Shown here piece after piece: positions 1-8,098 of a stretch of 32,342 bases of DNA (position 1 is the first letter of the stretch; every line of letters starts with the position of its first letter). The notes under the pieces were generated by a model. That model was not told the origin of the DNA. It did not search any database and saw only the letters and a list, made by a program, of their open reading frames with translations. The position numbers and the translations under genes were made by a program. Source of the stretch: Candidatus Sulfopaludibacter sp. (lineage in GTDB: Bacteria; Acidobacteriota; Terriglobia; Bryobacterales; Bryobacteraceae); contig JARLGM010000075.1 in the NCBI GenBank assembly GCA_031292755.1, forward strand, positions 1 to 32,342. The letters run 5' to 3'.

Positions 1-74
1 GCCTGACGCAGTCTGGTCCCGGAGCATTTGGATACTCCCGAATCCTGCAGTTGATGGTTCGGGTGACTTTCTAG
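1..74 (+). CDS. C-terminal end of a probable TonB-dependent receptor (5' truncated)
   Basis: An open frame runs in from the left edge (first full codon at position 3) and stops at TAG 72-74. Only 23 residues are visible, ending PGAFGYSRILQLMVRVTF. Alternating hydrophobic residues with a terminal phenylalanine are the standard last beta-strand and Bam signal of outer-membrane barrels. A 'PGAFG...RILQ' ending is familiar from large Oar-like TonB-dependent receptors of Acidobacteriota. A terminator-like hairpin follows 30 nt after the stop, which supports a real gene end. The receptor assignment is inference from the tail alone; another outer-membrane barrel would look similar. Confidence 0.55.
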   Translation, partial: LTQSGPGAFGYSRILQLMVRVTF

Positions 75-103
75 AGCGACCGAGCCGGGTTGCGGGAATT
101 GAG

Positions 104-142
104 ACGCCGGGTGGGGCTTGCCCTGCCCGGCGTTTCAGTTTT
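104..142 (+). terminator. Rho-independent terminator after the receptor gene
   Basis: Arms ACGCCGGG (104-111) and CCCGGCGT (126-133) pair perfectly. The stem continues inward through two G-T wobbles and GGG/CCC to a CTTG loop. A T-rich tract (TTTCAGTTTT) follows. Between here and 269 I see nothing else. The hairpin is symmetric and could also serve the GH9 gene arriving from the right, but the T tract favours the + strand. Confidence 0.75.
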
Positions 143-269
143 CGGTGTGGCCGGGAGTTAACGTGTGCGGCAGCGGCCGTCAGAACCGGGAATACGAGAG
201 GCTTCGGTTCGTCGTGTGTCGGCCGATGGTTATTGCCGATCGCAGTGAACAGGCGGGACCGCGGGAGCG

Positions 270-2801
270 CTACCGCACGATCGCGTCTGCCGCATTAGCC
301 GCCAAAATCCATCTGGCGGCGTCGGAGATGACGTATTCGTCCTCGAACCAGAGGAAGCCAAAGTCGTCGATGCACTCCGGGAAATCCGGCTTGATGACGA
401 TGTAGCCGGGAATCACGCCGCCCGGAATGAAGGTATTGTCAGCGCGGTTATTTCCGTAAGCCTTTACCTTTGACGACGTCCCGACAGACGAAACGTAGGA
501 CGTGCTCGATACCGGATGCGTGCCGAGCAGGTAGTTGGCGGCCCGCAGCGTATAGTCCGTACCCACGATATCCGGGAACGCCTTGTGCAGAAAGTACATC
601 CGGATGCCGAGATCCGCCACCGCGGCCGAACCGCCCCACGTTCCCATGCTGGGGGGAACGCCGAACGGAGTGGCGGACAAGTCCTTGTCCAATTGGGCCA
701 CGTAGGTCTTCACCGCTGCTCCGAGCTGCGTCTTGTAGCCGGCGTCCAAGTAGGGTAGGGCGCGCACCGCCGCCCATCCGCCGTTCCCGATACGCTGCAG
801 CATCGTCGGGAAGAATTCCTGTACGCGCTGCTTGTAAGGGCCGGCGCCGTTGGTGGCGATCAGCAACTCCAGCGTGGCTGTCCAGTCGGGCTCGCCGCCG
901 CGGCCCGGTCCCCCGAAGGCCCCCATCTGGCTGGGGGTGGGGTGTGCATGTTCGTCTTCCCAGAGCTTGACGGCGGTATCCAGGCACTCCTTCGCCAGTG
1001 CGTCGTCCCAGCCCTTGAGCACGCGCGCCGCGGCCGCCAGCGATGCCGCAGCTCCGTATTGCAGACCCGCGGACTTGGTCGTGAAAGCCCACCGGTCATC
1101 AGGGATGCCGGAGAAATTCCCGTCCACCTCCAGCGGGCCGAGCTTCGGAGAATAAATCCTCCCGTCGGTTTGCGACGCGGCATCGCCCAGATGCGTGTAC
1201 TCCCGCAGGTTGGGCTCGATGATGCCTAAGAACGGGTGCCCGACCGCCTTAATCTGTGCGAGCACCAGGAGAATGCCGTGCTTCACCTGCTGGACCGCAT
1301 CCGGAACACCGTCCGGCCGGTGCATTTCCACTGTACGGGCGTTCTCGTCCACCGCAAGTTCGTCCCACTTCAAGTTGAAGGCGGTGTATGCCAGTGACAG
1401 GTCCTGGATGACCGAGTACTGGCTGTTGGCGATGTTATCGTAATCGCCCGCGTCAAACCACCCGCCGGCGTTCAAACCGGGGATGTGCTCGCCGGGTTTG
1501 AAAGGGGAATTGAGGTCCGGGCCTAACGAGTAGCCGTCGAAGTGCCGCGTGTTGGGCGGCGCCTGGCGCGCGTCGTCCAGGTGCGAAACGCCGTGCCACA
1601 ACCGGTAGCCCTCGCGCACCGAGACATGGTCCATTTCCACGGCCAGGAAGCCATCGAGTGAGGATTGCCAGGTCTTGCTGTAGACATCCTTCGCAATGGG
1701 GAACAACCCGGTGCGCTGGCCGGCATATTCGATCGCGTACAATCCCGGGTCCTTGACGGAGGAGAAATCGAACTTCGCGTAGGTATAGCGCAGCCACGGG
1801 GTGGGTTCCGACAGCGGGCCCTCGAACGCCTGGCGGTAGGAACCGTCGTCCGCCAGCCGCAGCACTCTGGCCGTCTTGGGCGCGTTGAATCTCGGATCCA
1901 GTTCCATCACGGCTACCTTCGGGAAATCGGGGGCATAGCCGGCCTGGCTGTGCGCCACCATGGGTGGCCGCGTCCAGTTCGGAATTACGTCCGGGCGGAT
2001 GTGCCACACTACCGCGCCATCGGTTTTGCCCGCCGGAATCAGAGTGCGGAGCACGAACCAGCCGTTCTGGGACCGGTTGCGGCCGTCATACAGCGAAATC
2101 GGACCTGTCTCCGACGTGATCCTGATGCGGGACAGCGGATCGTCTACCGACATTGTCACGCTCCTTCCGGAGGCAAACGGCAGAGGCTGCGTGTAACCTT
2201 TGGCTTCGTCCCATTCCTGCTGGTACGGCAGTTTCTTCGGTTCATCGGCAGGGGGCAGAGCCTTAATCATCTGACCCTGCGGGGAGAGCGGGAACACGCC
2301 GAAGACCCGGCCATCGACCGAGTAGGTTTTGCCTATGTAGATGGACGGCAGAAACTCCAGATTGAAGCCCGCGCGGCCGGCCAGCTTTTCCGGCAGCGGC
2401 TTATCCAGATTGATGCTCACCCGCACGCCACCCGGCTCTGCGGCCACTTCCAGGCGGTAATCCACCTGAAAGTCCGGGAAGGACAGATTGGCGGTAAGGC
2501 GGTTGTTCTCCTTGTCGGCCTGCCGGCCCTTCAGTTGCGCCACCAGGTCCCACTGCTCGGGCGTGGGCATCAGGCGTACATCGCCGTTCGTGGCGATCCG
2601 TTGCCCGTGCAGAATCATCTCCATGGCGGTGTTCTTCTGGTCAACGAAGATAGGATGGTACGTGCTGTTGTAGAGAATAACGCTGAAGCCCTGGGTATTC
2701 AGGTAGCCACTGTCGGTTACCTTCATGGCGACGTCGGCGCCGCACAGGGACAGGCCGGAGAAAAGAACTGTTAGCAGAACCGCTCGCGGTGGTATGAACA
2801 T
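270..2801 (-). CDS. Secreted glycoside hydrolase family 9 (endoglucanase-type)
   Basis: The 843-residue protein starts with a signal peptide (MFIPPRAVLLTVLFSGLSLCGA), so it is probably periplasmic or exported. About 280 N-terminal residues of beta-rich sequence are unrecognised. An Ig-like domain typical of GH9 (HSQAGYAPDFPKVAVMEL and on) follows, then the (alpha/alpha)6 catalytic domain. The nucleophile-side motif GGWFDAGDYDN lies near residue 448. The C-terminal FEDEYVISDAARWILAAN, near residue 815, fits the GH9 general-acid Glu region (usually NEVAIDWN). I chose ATG 2801, with AAAGGA upstream and the signal peptide directly after, over the GTG 30 nt earlier. GH9 enzymes cleave beta-1,4-glucans; the substrate here is unknown. 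It is divergent from the Gfo/Idh gene. Confidence 0.88.
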   Translation of the reverse strand: MFIPPRAVLLTVLFSGLSLCGADVAMKVTDSGYLNTQGFSVILYNSTYHPIFVDQKNTAMEMILHGQRIATNGDVRLMPTPEQWDLVAQLKGRQADKENNRLTANLSFPDFQVDYRLEVAAEPGGVRVSINLDKPLPEKLAGRAGFNLEFLPSIYIGKTYSVDGRVFGVFPLSPQGQMIKALPPADEPKKLPYQQEWDEAKGYTQPLPFASGRSVTMSVDDPLSRIRITSETGPISLYDGRNRSQNGWFVLRTLIPAGKTDGAVVWHIRPDVIPNWTRPPMVAHSQAGYAPDFPKVAVMELDPRFNAPKTARVLRLADDGSYRQAFEGPLSEPTPWLRYTYAKFDFSSVKDPGLYAIEYAGQRTGLFPIAKDVYSKTWQSSLDGFLAVEMDHVSVREGYRLWHGVSHLDDARQAPPNTRHFDGYSLGPDLNSPFKPGEHIPGLNAGGWFDAGDYDNIANSQYSVIQDLSLAYTAFNLKWDELAVDENARTVEMHRPDGVPDAVQQVKHGILLVLAQIKAVGHPFLGIIEPNLREYTHLGDAASQTDGRIYSPKLGPLEVDGNFSGIPDDRWAFTTKSAGLQYGAAASLAAAARVLKGWDDALAKECLDTAVKLWEDEHAHPTPSQMGAFGGPGRGGEPDWTATLELLIATNGAGPYKQRVQEFFPTMLQRIGNGGWAAVRALPYLDAGYKTQLGAAVKTYVAQLDKDLSATPFGVPPSMGTWGGSAAVADLGIRMYFLHKAFPDIVGTDYTLRAANYLLGTHPVSSTSYVSSVGTSSKVKAYGNNRADNTFIPGGVIPGYIVIKPDFPECIDDFGFLWFEDEYVISDAARWILAANAADAIVR

Positions 2802-3138
2802 AGACGGAAGGGTCCTTTCAAGGAAGCTCACTGCATCTGGGATCGGACGATGAGAGACGGCCGGATGCGCGGGAAGTCCCGCAACGAGGCAAATCCCGCA
2901 CTGGCCGGCAACATTTTCGCACGGCAGACCCGCCCACGCCAGGTTTGGAACGGTAAACGGCCTTCAACGCCAATGGAATCCTGGAGCTGGGCACTCATCG
3001 AGAACGCCAGGTGCTTCTTCCAGCTAACGGTTAGCCGACACTGTTAAGAGCCCCGGCGACACCCCAAAGGGATCGCAATGCCGGATGCTGTCTGTTACAG
3101 TTTGAGAGTCAAACATCTCCAAATGCAGGAGGCAGTCT
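2802..3138. promoter_or_regulatory. Divergent intergenic region with two dyads
   Basis: This 337-bp gap separates the GH9 gene (-) from the Gfo/Idh gene (+) and must hold both promoters. No convincing -35/-10 pair stands out. Two perfect dyads are visible: GCTAAC-G-GTTAGC at 3023-3035 and GTTTGA-GAG-TCAAAC at 3100-3114. The second sits just upstream of the AGGAGG ribosome site (3127-3132), where a bound repressor could block the + gene. A 65-codon open frame at 2850-3047 shows no coding character. Confidence 0.45.
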
Positions 3139-4710
3139 GTGATCGATTCTCGATTTTCAAGACGTTACTTCTTCTACGGCACGCTGCTCGCGGGAGCAGT
3201 CCCATCCGGAGGCTTCGGCAGTACGCCGTCTCTTTCTGCGATGGGCTACAAATCGCCAAACGAAAAGCTCAATATCGGCGCGGTGGGAGTGGGCGTTCGC
3301 GGTCCCGCCATTCTGGTCGGCGCCGCCGCCACCGAGAACATCGTGGCACTGTGCGATGTGGATGAGGAGCGCTCCGCCCGCGGCTTCGCGGAGTATCCCA
3401 AGGCCAAGAAGTACAAGGACTACCGGAAGATGTTCGACACCGAGGGCAAGAACCTCGACGCGGTGATGGTCGCGACTCCCGATCATATGCACACGCCCGT
3501 CGCGTTGCTCGCGATGCAGCATGGCAAGCACGTTTATTGCGAAAAGCCGTTGACCCGTACGGCCTCGGAAGCACAACTGCTGGCCGAAGCGGCGGTGAAG
3601 TACAAGGTAGCGACCCAGATGGGGAACCAGGGCTGGAATCATGAGGGCACCAAAACCGCGTGTGAAATCTTCTGGTCCGGCGAGATCGGCGAGGTCAAGG
3701 AAGTGCATGCCTGGACCGGCGGTATCTACGGCGGACAGCCGGACATTCCTGCCACCGGTCCCGTGTCTGCCGCCGTGCCCCCCTCGCTCGATTGGGACCT
3801 CTGGCTGGGTTGTGCCGATGCGCGCGGTTTCAATCCACTGATGACGAATCAGTGGCGCGCTTTCATCGACTTCTCGACGGGCGGATCGCTGGGCGACTGG
3901 CTGGTGCACAATCTCGGGCCGGCTCACCTGGCCCTGCAACTCGATAAGGCGAGCCCGGCCAGCGTAGAGTGCGTTTACGTAGAAGGCAAGAACCAGTGGC
4001 TGTGGCCGTTGCGCGCGCACGTCGTCTTCGAATTTCCGGCGCGAGGCAACATGCCTCCAGTGACCGTGCATACGTACCAGAACATGCGCGGCGACTTCCA
4101 GGATCCCCCCGGAATGGCCGAAGGCGAGCGCCTCTTCCCGCCGATGAACAATCTGGCCGAGAGGGGCCGCCCGTTCGTTCAGGGTGGTGACGGCATGATG
4201 CTGGTCAGCACCCAACTCACGGTGGATGGCAAGCCCATCGCGCAACAGGGCCGTGGCGGGACGTTTCCTCCGGGCGGCGGCCGCGGACGGGGCGGGGCGG
4301 GGGGACGCGGTCTTCCTCCTGGCGCTTCTCAAGATCCCAAAATGCGCGCTCCCGGCAACGGAGCTGTTTTCGTCGGATCGAAGGGCTACATGGCAACCAC
4401 CTCCCGCGGCGAGGGCGTCTGGCTGCTGCCGGCGTCGCGTTGGGCTGAGTATAAACTGCCTCCGCAACTGCTACAGCGCGGCGTCAATCACCAGCAGGAC
4501 TGGATTCGCGCCTGCAAAGGCGGTGCGCCCGGGGTATCGGAGTTCGCCGTCGCGACCAGGTACATCGAGTGGCTCGGGCTGGGAGCAATCGCGCTGCGCG
4601 TCCCCGGAAAGCTCATGTGGGACGCGAGTAAACGGCGCTTTAGCAACAGCGAGGAAGCCAACCGCCTTCTCAAACCCTTCCTCCGCAAGGGATGGGAACT
4701 GAAGGTGTAG
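3139..4710 (+). CDS. Tat-exported Gfo/Idh/MocA family oxidoreductase
   Basis: The 523-residue protein opens with a twin-arginine signal (SRFSRRYFFYGTLLAGAVPS), so it is exported folded, presumably with bound NAD(P). The Rossmann fold begins at NIGAVGVGVRGPAI. The family signature CEKPLTRTASEAQLL follows, after an ATPDHMHTPVAL strand-loop. Family members oxidise or epimerise sugars and sugar derivatives; the substrate cannot be read here. A Gly/Arg/Pro-rich low-complexity insert lies at about residues 373-396. Start GTG 3139 is favoured by AGGAGG at 3127-3132 with 6-nt spacing. It is divergent from the GH9 gene, which suggests a shared carbohydrate role. The next gene is convergent, 63 bp away. 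Confidence 0.9.
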   Translation: MIDSRFSRRYFFYGTLLAGAVPSGGFGSTPSLSAMGYKSPNEKLNIGAVGVGVRGPAILVGAAATENIVALCDVDEERSARGFAEYPKAKKYKDYRKMFDTEGKNLDAVMVATPDHMHTPVALLAMQHGKHVYCEKPLTRTASEAQLLAEAAVKYKVATQMGNQGWNHEGTKTACEIFWSGEIGEVKEVHAWTGGIYGGQPDIPATGPVSAAVPPSLDWDLWLGCADARGFNPLMTNQWRAFIDFSTGGSLGDWLVHNLGPAHLALQLDKASPASVECVYVEGKNQWLWPLRAHVVFEFPARGNMPPVTVHTYQNMRGDFQDPPGMAEGERLFPPMNNLAERGRPFVQGGDGMMLVSTQLTVDGKPIAQQGRGGTFPPGGGRGRGGAGGRGLPPGASQDPKMRAPGNGAVFVGSKGYMATTSRGEGVWLLPASRWAEYKLPPQLLQRGVNHQQDWIRACKGGAPGVSEFAVATRYIEWLGLGAIALRVPGKLMWDASKRRFSNSEEANRLLKPFLRKGWELKV

Positions 4711-4773
4711 CAAGCCAACAGCGCAGGAGCGAAAGAGCGCCGCACACTGCCTGGAATTCGGTTCGTCGCCGTC

Positions 4774-5952
4774 CTACAAATTGGAACGTACGTTTGAGAT
4801 GCGCGCTTCGAGCTTTTTCGCTTCGCCATCCCGGCCCATTTTGCGCAGCAGGTTGGCGTAGTTTTGCAAGGTGCGGTGAAGCAGCGCGGCCTCGCCCACG
4901 TTGATGGCGCCGGGCAGCGCGGGAATCTTCTCGGCCAGGGGAACGGCACGCTTGTACAGGCTCTCCGCGCCGGCGTTATCGCCCTTGCCGTCCAGTGCCA
5001 GCGCCAGGTTGTTCATGCTGAGCACGGTATCCTTCTCGCGCAGGGCCAGCGAGCGCTGGTAGAGCGGCTCGGCGAGGGCGAACTTTTCCTGTGACGCGTA
5101 CACCACCGCCAGATTATCGAGCGTGGTGGCGAGTTGCGGGGCGTCGAGACCGAGTTTGCTTTCCCAGATGGCCAGCGAGCGCTTATACAGAGGCTCGGCT
5201 TCGGTGTACCGCCTGGAAAGATAGAACACCATCGCCAGCGAATCCAGATAGGTCGCCACGTTGTAGTTGTTCGGCCCGTACACGCTCTCCTGAATCGAAA
5301 TGGCGTGGCGCAGGGGCGATTCGGCGGACGCATAATCCTTGGTGTTGACGTACAGCGCGGCGATGCTGTCGAGCACCGGGACCAGCGACGGATCGCCCGG
5401 GCCCAGCCGCTTTTCGATGATCACGATGGCGCGGCGCAGATTCGGCTCCGCCACCGCGTAGCGCTTGCGGTCCAGATAAAAGGCGGCCAGCGCTGCGCAG
5501 TCGTTGGCCAGGTCCAGATCGTCCATGCCGCGATTCGCCTGGCGCACCGAGACGATGCGCAGGTAGGCGCGCTCGGCGTCGGAGTTGCGCGCCGGTCCCA
5601 TGCCGCTATAGATGCCCGCCAGGGCCTTGAGCGGGGGAATCAGTTCATAATTCTGCGGACCGCCCGTCTTCTCCTTGATGCCGATGGAGCGCTGGTAGAC
5701 CTTCTCGGCGTCGGCATCGCGACCCTCCGAGCGGTACACGGAGGCCAGTGCTTCTATGGTGCCGGTCAAGCCCGGCGCGTCCGTGCCCAATCGTTTTTCC
5801 TGCTGTCCCAGCAGTTGCGTGAGCACCGGCTCTGCTTCCGCATATTTGCCCAAGGCGACCAGACGCGCGGCCTGTAAGTGTAGCTCGCCCGGATCGTCCT
5901 GCTGCGGTGCGGCAGCGGCGGCGGCCAGAAGGGGCAGCAGCGCAAGAAGCAT
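4774..5952 (-). CDS. Secreted tetratricopeptide-repeat protein (kinesin-light-chain type)
   Basis: From ATG 5952 the protein has 392 residues. It opens with a hydrophobic signal (MLLALLPLLAAAAAAPQQDD) and continues with about seven TPR units of roughly 42 residues. Repeating elements such as YAEAEPLYKRSLAI, FALAEPLYQRSLAL and YAVAEPNLRRAIVI identify the TPR_12 or kinesin-light-chain class. Such repeats are protein-interaction scaffolds; no partner or catalytic domain is visible. A start 24 codons upstream is open but would overlap the divergent gene and put a charged stretch before the signal, so I rejected it. TACAAT lies 7 nt before the ATG. Confidence 0.85.
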   Translation of the reverse strand: MLLALLPLLAAAAAAPQQDDPGELHLQAARLVALGKYAEAEPVLTQLLGQQEKRLGTDAPGLTGTIEALASVYRSEGRDADAEKVYQRSIGIKEKTGGPQNYELIPPLKALAGIYSGMGPARNSDAERAYLRIVSVRQANRGMDDLDLANDCAALAAFYLDRKRYAVAEPNLRRAIVIIEKRLGPGDPSLVPVLDSIAALYVNTKDYASAESPLRHAISIQESVYGPNNYNVATYLDSLAMVFYLSRRYTEAEPLYKRSLAIWESKLGLDAPQLATTLDNLAVVYASQEKFALAEPLYQRSLALREKDTVLSMNNLALALDGKGDNAGAESLYKRAVPLAEKIPALPGAINVGEAALLHRTLQNYANLLRKMGRDGEAKKLEARISNVRSNL

Positions 5953-5959
5953 CGCTCTT

Positions 5960-5965
5960 ATTGTA
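5960..5965 (-). promoter_or_regulatory. -10 box of the TPR gene; possible leaderless start
   Basis: On the minus strand TACAAT lies 7 nt before ATG 5952. The usual -10 to +1 distance would put transcription start at or next to the A of the ATG. No -35 consensus is clear, and no strong Shine-Dalgarno sequence could fit. The gap to the divergent AttH-like start at 5990 is only 37 bp. Confidence 0.45.
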
Positions 5966-5989
5966 TGCAATCGGGCAGAATGGAAGCAG

Positions 5990-7042
5990 ATGGTCCGCAC
6001 TCTCCTTTGTTTTGTCGCGTTCACCCTGTGTGCCGCGCCGGTTTATCGCCAGGCGCTCCCCGGCTACCGCTACGAATTTCCGCGCGACCACTTCAACCAC
6101 CCTGAGTTCCAAACCGAGTGGTGGTATTACACCGGCAATGTGCGGGCGCGTGACGGCCACCGCTTCGGCTTCGAACTGGTTTTCTTCCGGAGGGGGCGTG
6201 ATCGCAATCGCACGCCGAACCCCTCGGTGTGGCGCGCGGACGACATTTACATGGCGCACCTGGCCTTGACCGATATCGATGGCCGCAAGTTCCGCTACGC
6301 GCAGCGGCTCAACCGGGCGGGCCCGGGAATCGCTGGAGCGGACTTTGCCGGTGCTCGCGTCTGGAATGGAAACTGGCAGGCGCGCTGGAACACCCGCGAC
6401 GGCGCGCAGACGCTCTCTGCCGTGGCCGAAGGAATCCGCTTTCAACTCCGCTTGACGCCGCGCAAGCCGCCCGTGATCCACGGTGAGAACGGCGTCAGCC
6501 AGACCGGCGACGCGCCGGGCCAGGCATCTTACTACGTATCTTTCCCGCTGCTGGCGGTGGAGGGTTCGCTGAACGGCGCCGAAGTCTCCGGGTCGGCTTG
6601 GATGGATCACGAATGGTTCAGCAACCTGCTGGAGTCCGCGCAGACCGGCTGGGACTGGTTCAGCGTGCAATTGGAGAACAACACTCAGTTCATGCTCTTT
6701 CAACTCCGGCGCGCCGGCGGCAGCATTGACCCCCACTCTTCCGGCACCTATATTGCAGCCGACGGCCGCGCCACCACTCTGCGCCGCTCGGAATTCGAAT
6801 TGACGCCGCTGGCTTATTGGACCAGTCCGAAGACGGACACGCGCTATCCGGTGAAATGGCACATTACGATTCCGCGCCTGCGGGTCTCGCTGGATTGTGT
6901 GGCGGCCGTGCCGGATCAGGAACTGGCGGTGGATAGCGATGGTCCCGTGCGCTACTGGGAAGGCGCCGTGGAGTATTCCGGTTCGCAGCGTGGCGTGGGC
7001 TACCTGGAGATGACGGGCTACCACGAGGCCGTTCGGATGTAG
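5990..7042 (+). CDS. AttH/CrtC-like lipocalin-fold protein
   Basis: From ATG 5990 the protein has 350 residues with a short signal peptide (MVRTLLCFVAFTLCAAPVYR). The N-terminal block YEFPRDHFNHPEFQTEWWYYTGN is the hallmark of the AttH/hydroxyneurosporene-synthase family, a double lipocalin fold. Also present are the conserved SAWMDHEWFSN around residue 204 and WDWFSVQLENN. CrtC members hydrate carotenoids, but most AttH-type proteins are uncharacterised and periplasmic. No carotenoid gene is nearby, so I would not claim hydratase activity. GGAAG precedes the ATG by 3 nt. The aldolase gene follows after 21 nt. Confidence 0.82.
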   Translation: MVRTLLCFVAFTLCAAPVYRQALPGYRYEFPRDHFNHPEFQTEWWYYTGNVRARDGHRFGFELVFFRRGRDRNRTPNPSVWRADDIYMAHLALTDIDGRKFRYAQRLNRAGPGIAGADFAGARVWNGNWQARWNTRDGAQTLSAVAEGIRFQLRLTPRKPPVIHGENGVSQTGDAPGQASYYVSFPLLAVEGSLNGAEVSGSAWMDHEWFSNLLESAQTGWDWFSVQLENNTQFMLFQLRRAGGSIDPHSSGTYIAADGRATTLRRSEFELTPLAYWTSPKTDTRYPVKWHITIPRLRVSLDCVAAVPDQELAVDSDGPVRYWEGAVEYSGSQRGVGYLEMTGYHEAVRM

Positions 7043-7051
7043 CCGGCCCGA

Positions 7052-7057
7052 TATAAT
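7052..7057 (+). promoter_or_regulatory. Perfect -10 box of the aldolase gene; likely leaderless mRNA
   Basis: TATAAT ends 6 nt before ATG 7064, so the expected +1 falls on the start codon. No Shine-Dalgarno sequence precedes this ATG. No strong -35 is visible. The gene could additionally be read from the upstream AttH-like gene. Confidence 0.55.
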
Positions 7058-7063
7058 AATTGC

Positions 7064-8053
7064 ATGCAACTTTCAGAAGGAAAAACGAAGCGCATGAAGG
7101 CGCTTTCCAACGAGCGCGGTGTGATTGCCGCCGCGGCCATGGATCAGCGCGGCAGTTTGCAGAAGGCGCTGGCGTCGGCACGCGGAGCGGATGTCAAAGA
7201 GATCACCGCCGAAATGATGAGCGAGTTCAAGGTGGCGGTGAGTAAGGTGCTGACGCCGCACGCCAGTGCCATTCTCCTGGACCCCGAATTCGGCCTGGAA
7301 GCAGGCAAGGCGCGTAGTAAGAATGCCGGTCTGTTGCTGGCTTATGAGTTGAGCGGTTACGACAACACGCGGCCGGGGCGCCTCCCGGACCTCCTGCCGC
7401 ACGTTTCGGTGAAGCGCATCGTGGACTGGGGCGCTGACGCGGTTAAGATTCTGATTTACTACACGCCTTTCGACGATCCCGCGGTCAACGACATCAAACA
7501 CGCGTTCATCGAACGGATCGGCGCGGAATGCGAAACCTACGAAATCCCGTTTTTCCTGGAGTTCGTGGGCTACGATCCCAAGGGCGGCGACGAGAAGGGT
7601 CTGGAGTACGCCAAGGCCAAACCCGAAATCGTCAAGAAGAGCATGGAGGAGTTTTCCAAGCCTCAGTACAACGTGGACATTCTGAAGGTGGAAGTGCCCA
7701 TCAATGCCGAGTACGTAGAAGGCGCCAGCGTTTACAAAGGTCAGAAGGCTTACAGCCGCGAGGAAGCGCTCCGGCATTTCCGGGACGCCGCGGCCGTGGC
7801 TTCGAAACCGTTCATCTACCTCAGCGCGGGTGTCAGCAACAACCAGTTTGTGGAATCGCTGAAGATGGCGTCAGAGGCCGGCACAAAGTATTCCGGCGTG
7901 CTCTGCGGCCGCGCCACCTGGAAGGAAGGCATCCCGGTGTACGCCAAGAACGGTGTGAAGGCGTTGGAAGACTGGCTCCAGCGGGAAGGCGTGAAGAACA
8001 TCAACGCGGTGAACGACGCCATCCGCCCGGCCGTGCCGTGGGACTCGAAGTAG
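7064..8053 (+). CDS. Tagatose-1,6-bisphosphate aldolase-like class I aldolase (LacD family)
   Basis: This 329-residue (beta/alpha)8 aldolase matches the LacD family from its first residues (LSEGKTKRMKALSNERG and AAAMDQRGSLQKAL), which supports the ATG at 7064. K208 in DILKVEVP is the expected Schiff-base lysine. E166 in FFLEFVGYD is the partner glutamate and K128 lies in DAVKIL. The spacing equals that of the characterised LacD enzymes (Glu163/Lys205) shifted by three. LacD cleaves ketohexose-1,6-bisphosphates to dihydroxyacetone phosphate and glyceraldehyde-3-phosphate with loose stereospecificity. No tagatose or lactose operon lies here, so it may serve general hexose metabolism. Confidence 0.88.
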   Translation: MQLSEGKTKRMKALSNERGVIAAAAMDQRGSLQKALASARGADVKEITAEMMSEFKVAVSKVLTPHASAILLDPEFGLEAGKARSKNAGLLLAYELSGYDNTRPGRLPDLLPHVSVKRIVDWGADAVKILIYYTPFDDPAVNDIKHAFIERIGAECETYEIPFFLEFVGYDPKGGDEKGLEYAKAKPEIVKKSMEEFSKPQYNVDILKVEVPINAEYVEGASVYKGQKAYSREEALRHFRDAAAVASKPFIYLSAGVSNNQFVESLKMASEAGTKYSGVLCGRATWKEGIPVYAKNGVKALEDWLQREGVKNINAVNDAIRPAVPWDSK

Positions 8054-8054
8054 G

Positions 8055-8089
8055 GCGGACGCTCCCGTCCGCGCGGGTCCCCCTGGACC
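8055..8089. terminator. Two adjacent hairpins between convergent genes
   Basis: The 45-bp gap between the aldolase stop and the ECF42 stop holds a 7-bp stem GCGGACG/CGTCCGC (8055-8072, loop CTCC). A 5-bp stem GGTCC/GGACC (8076-8089, loop CCCT) follows. There is no T tract, so intrinsic termination is uncertain. A bidirectional terminator or mRNA end-stabiliser is the natural reading. Confidence 0.4.
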
Positions 8090-8098
8090 TGCTCTGGT

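Noticed and set aside
1665..2774. Long + strand open frame (369 codons) opposite the GH9 gene
   Set aside because: It is antisense to a clear glycosidase, rich in Arg, His and Gly without domain motifs, and typical of high-GC shadow frames.
3157..4467. Minus-strand open frame (436 codons) opposite the Gfo/Idh gene
   Set aside because: It has no recognisable motif, and the sense strand encodes a complete conserved enzyme.
5990..7042. Calling the AttH-like gene a carotenoid hydratase
   Set aside because: No carotenoid genes are nearby and the family is mostly uncharacterised; the fold match alone does not support the reaction.
5645..7069. Minus-strand open frame (474 codons) across the AttH-like gene
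   Set aside because: It overlaps both the AttH-like and TPR genes in the wrong frame and has shadow-like composition.
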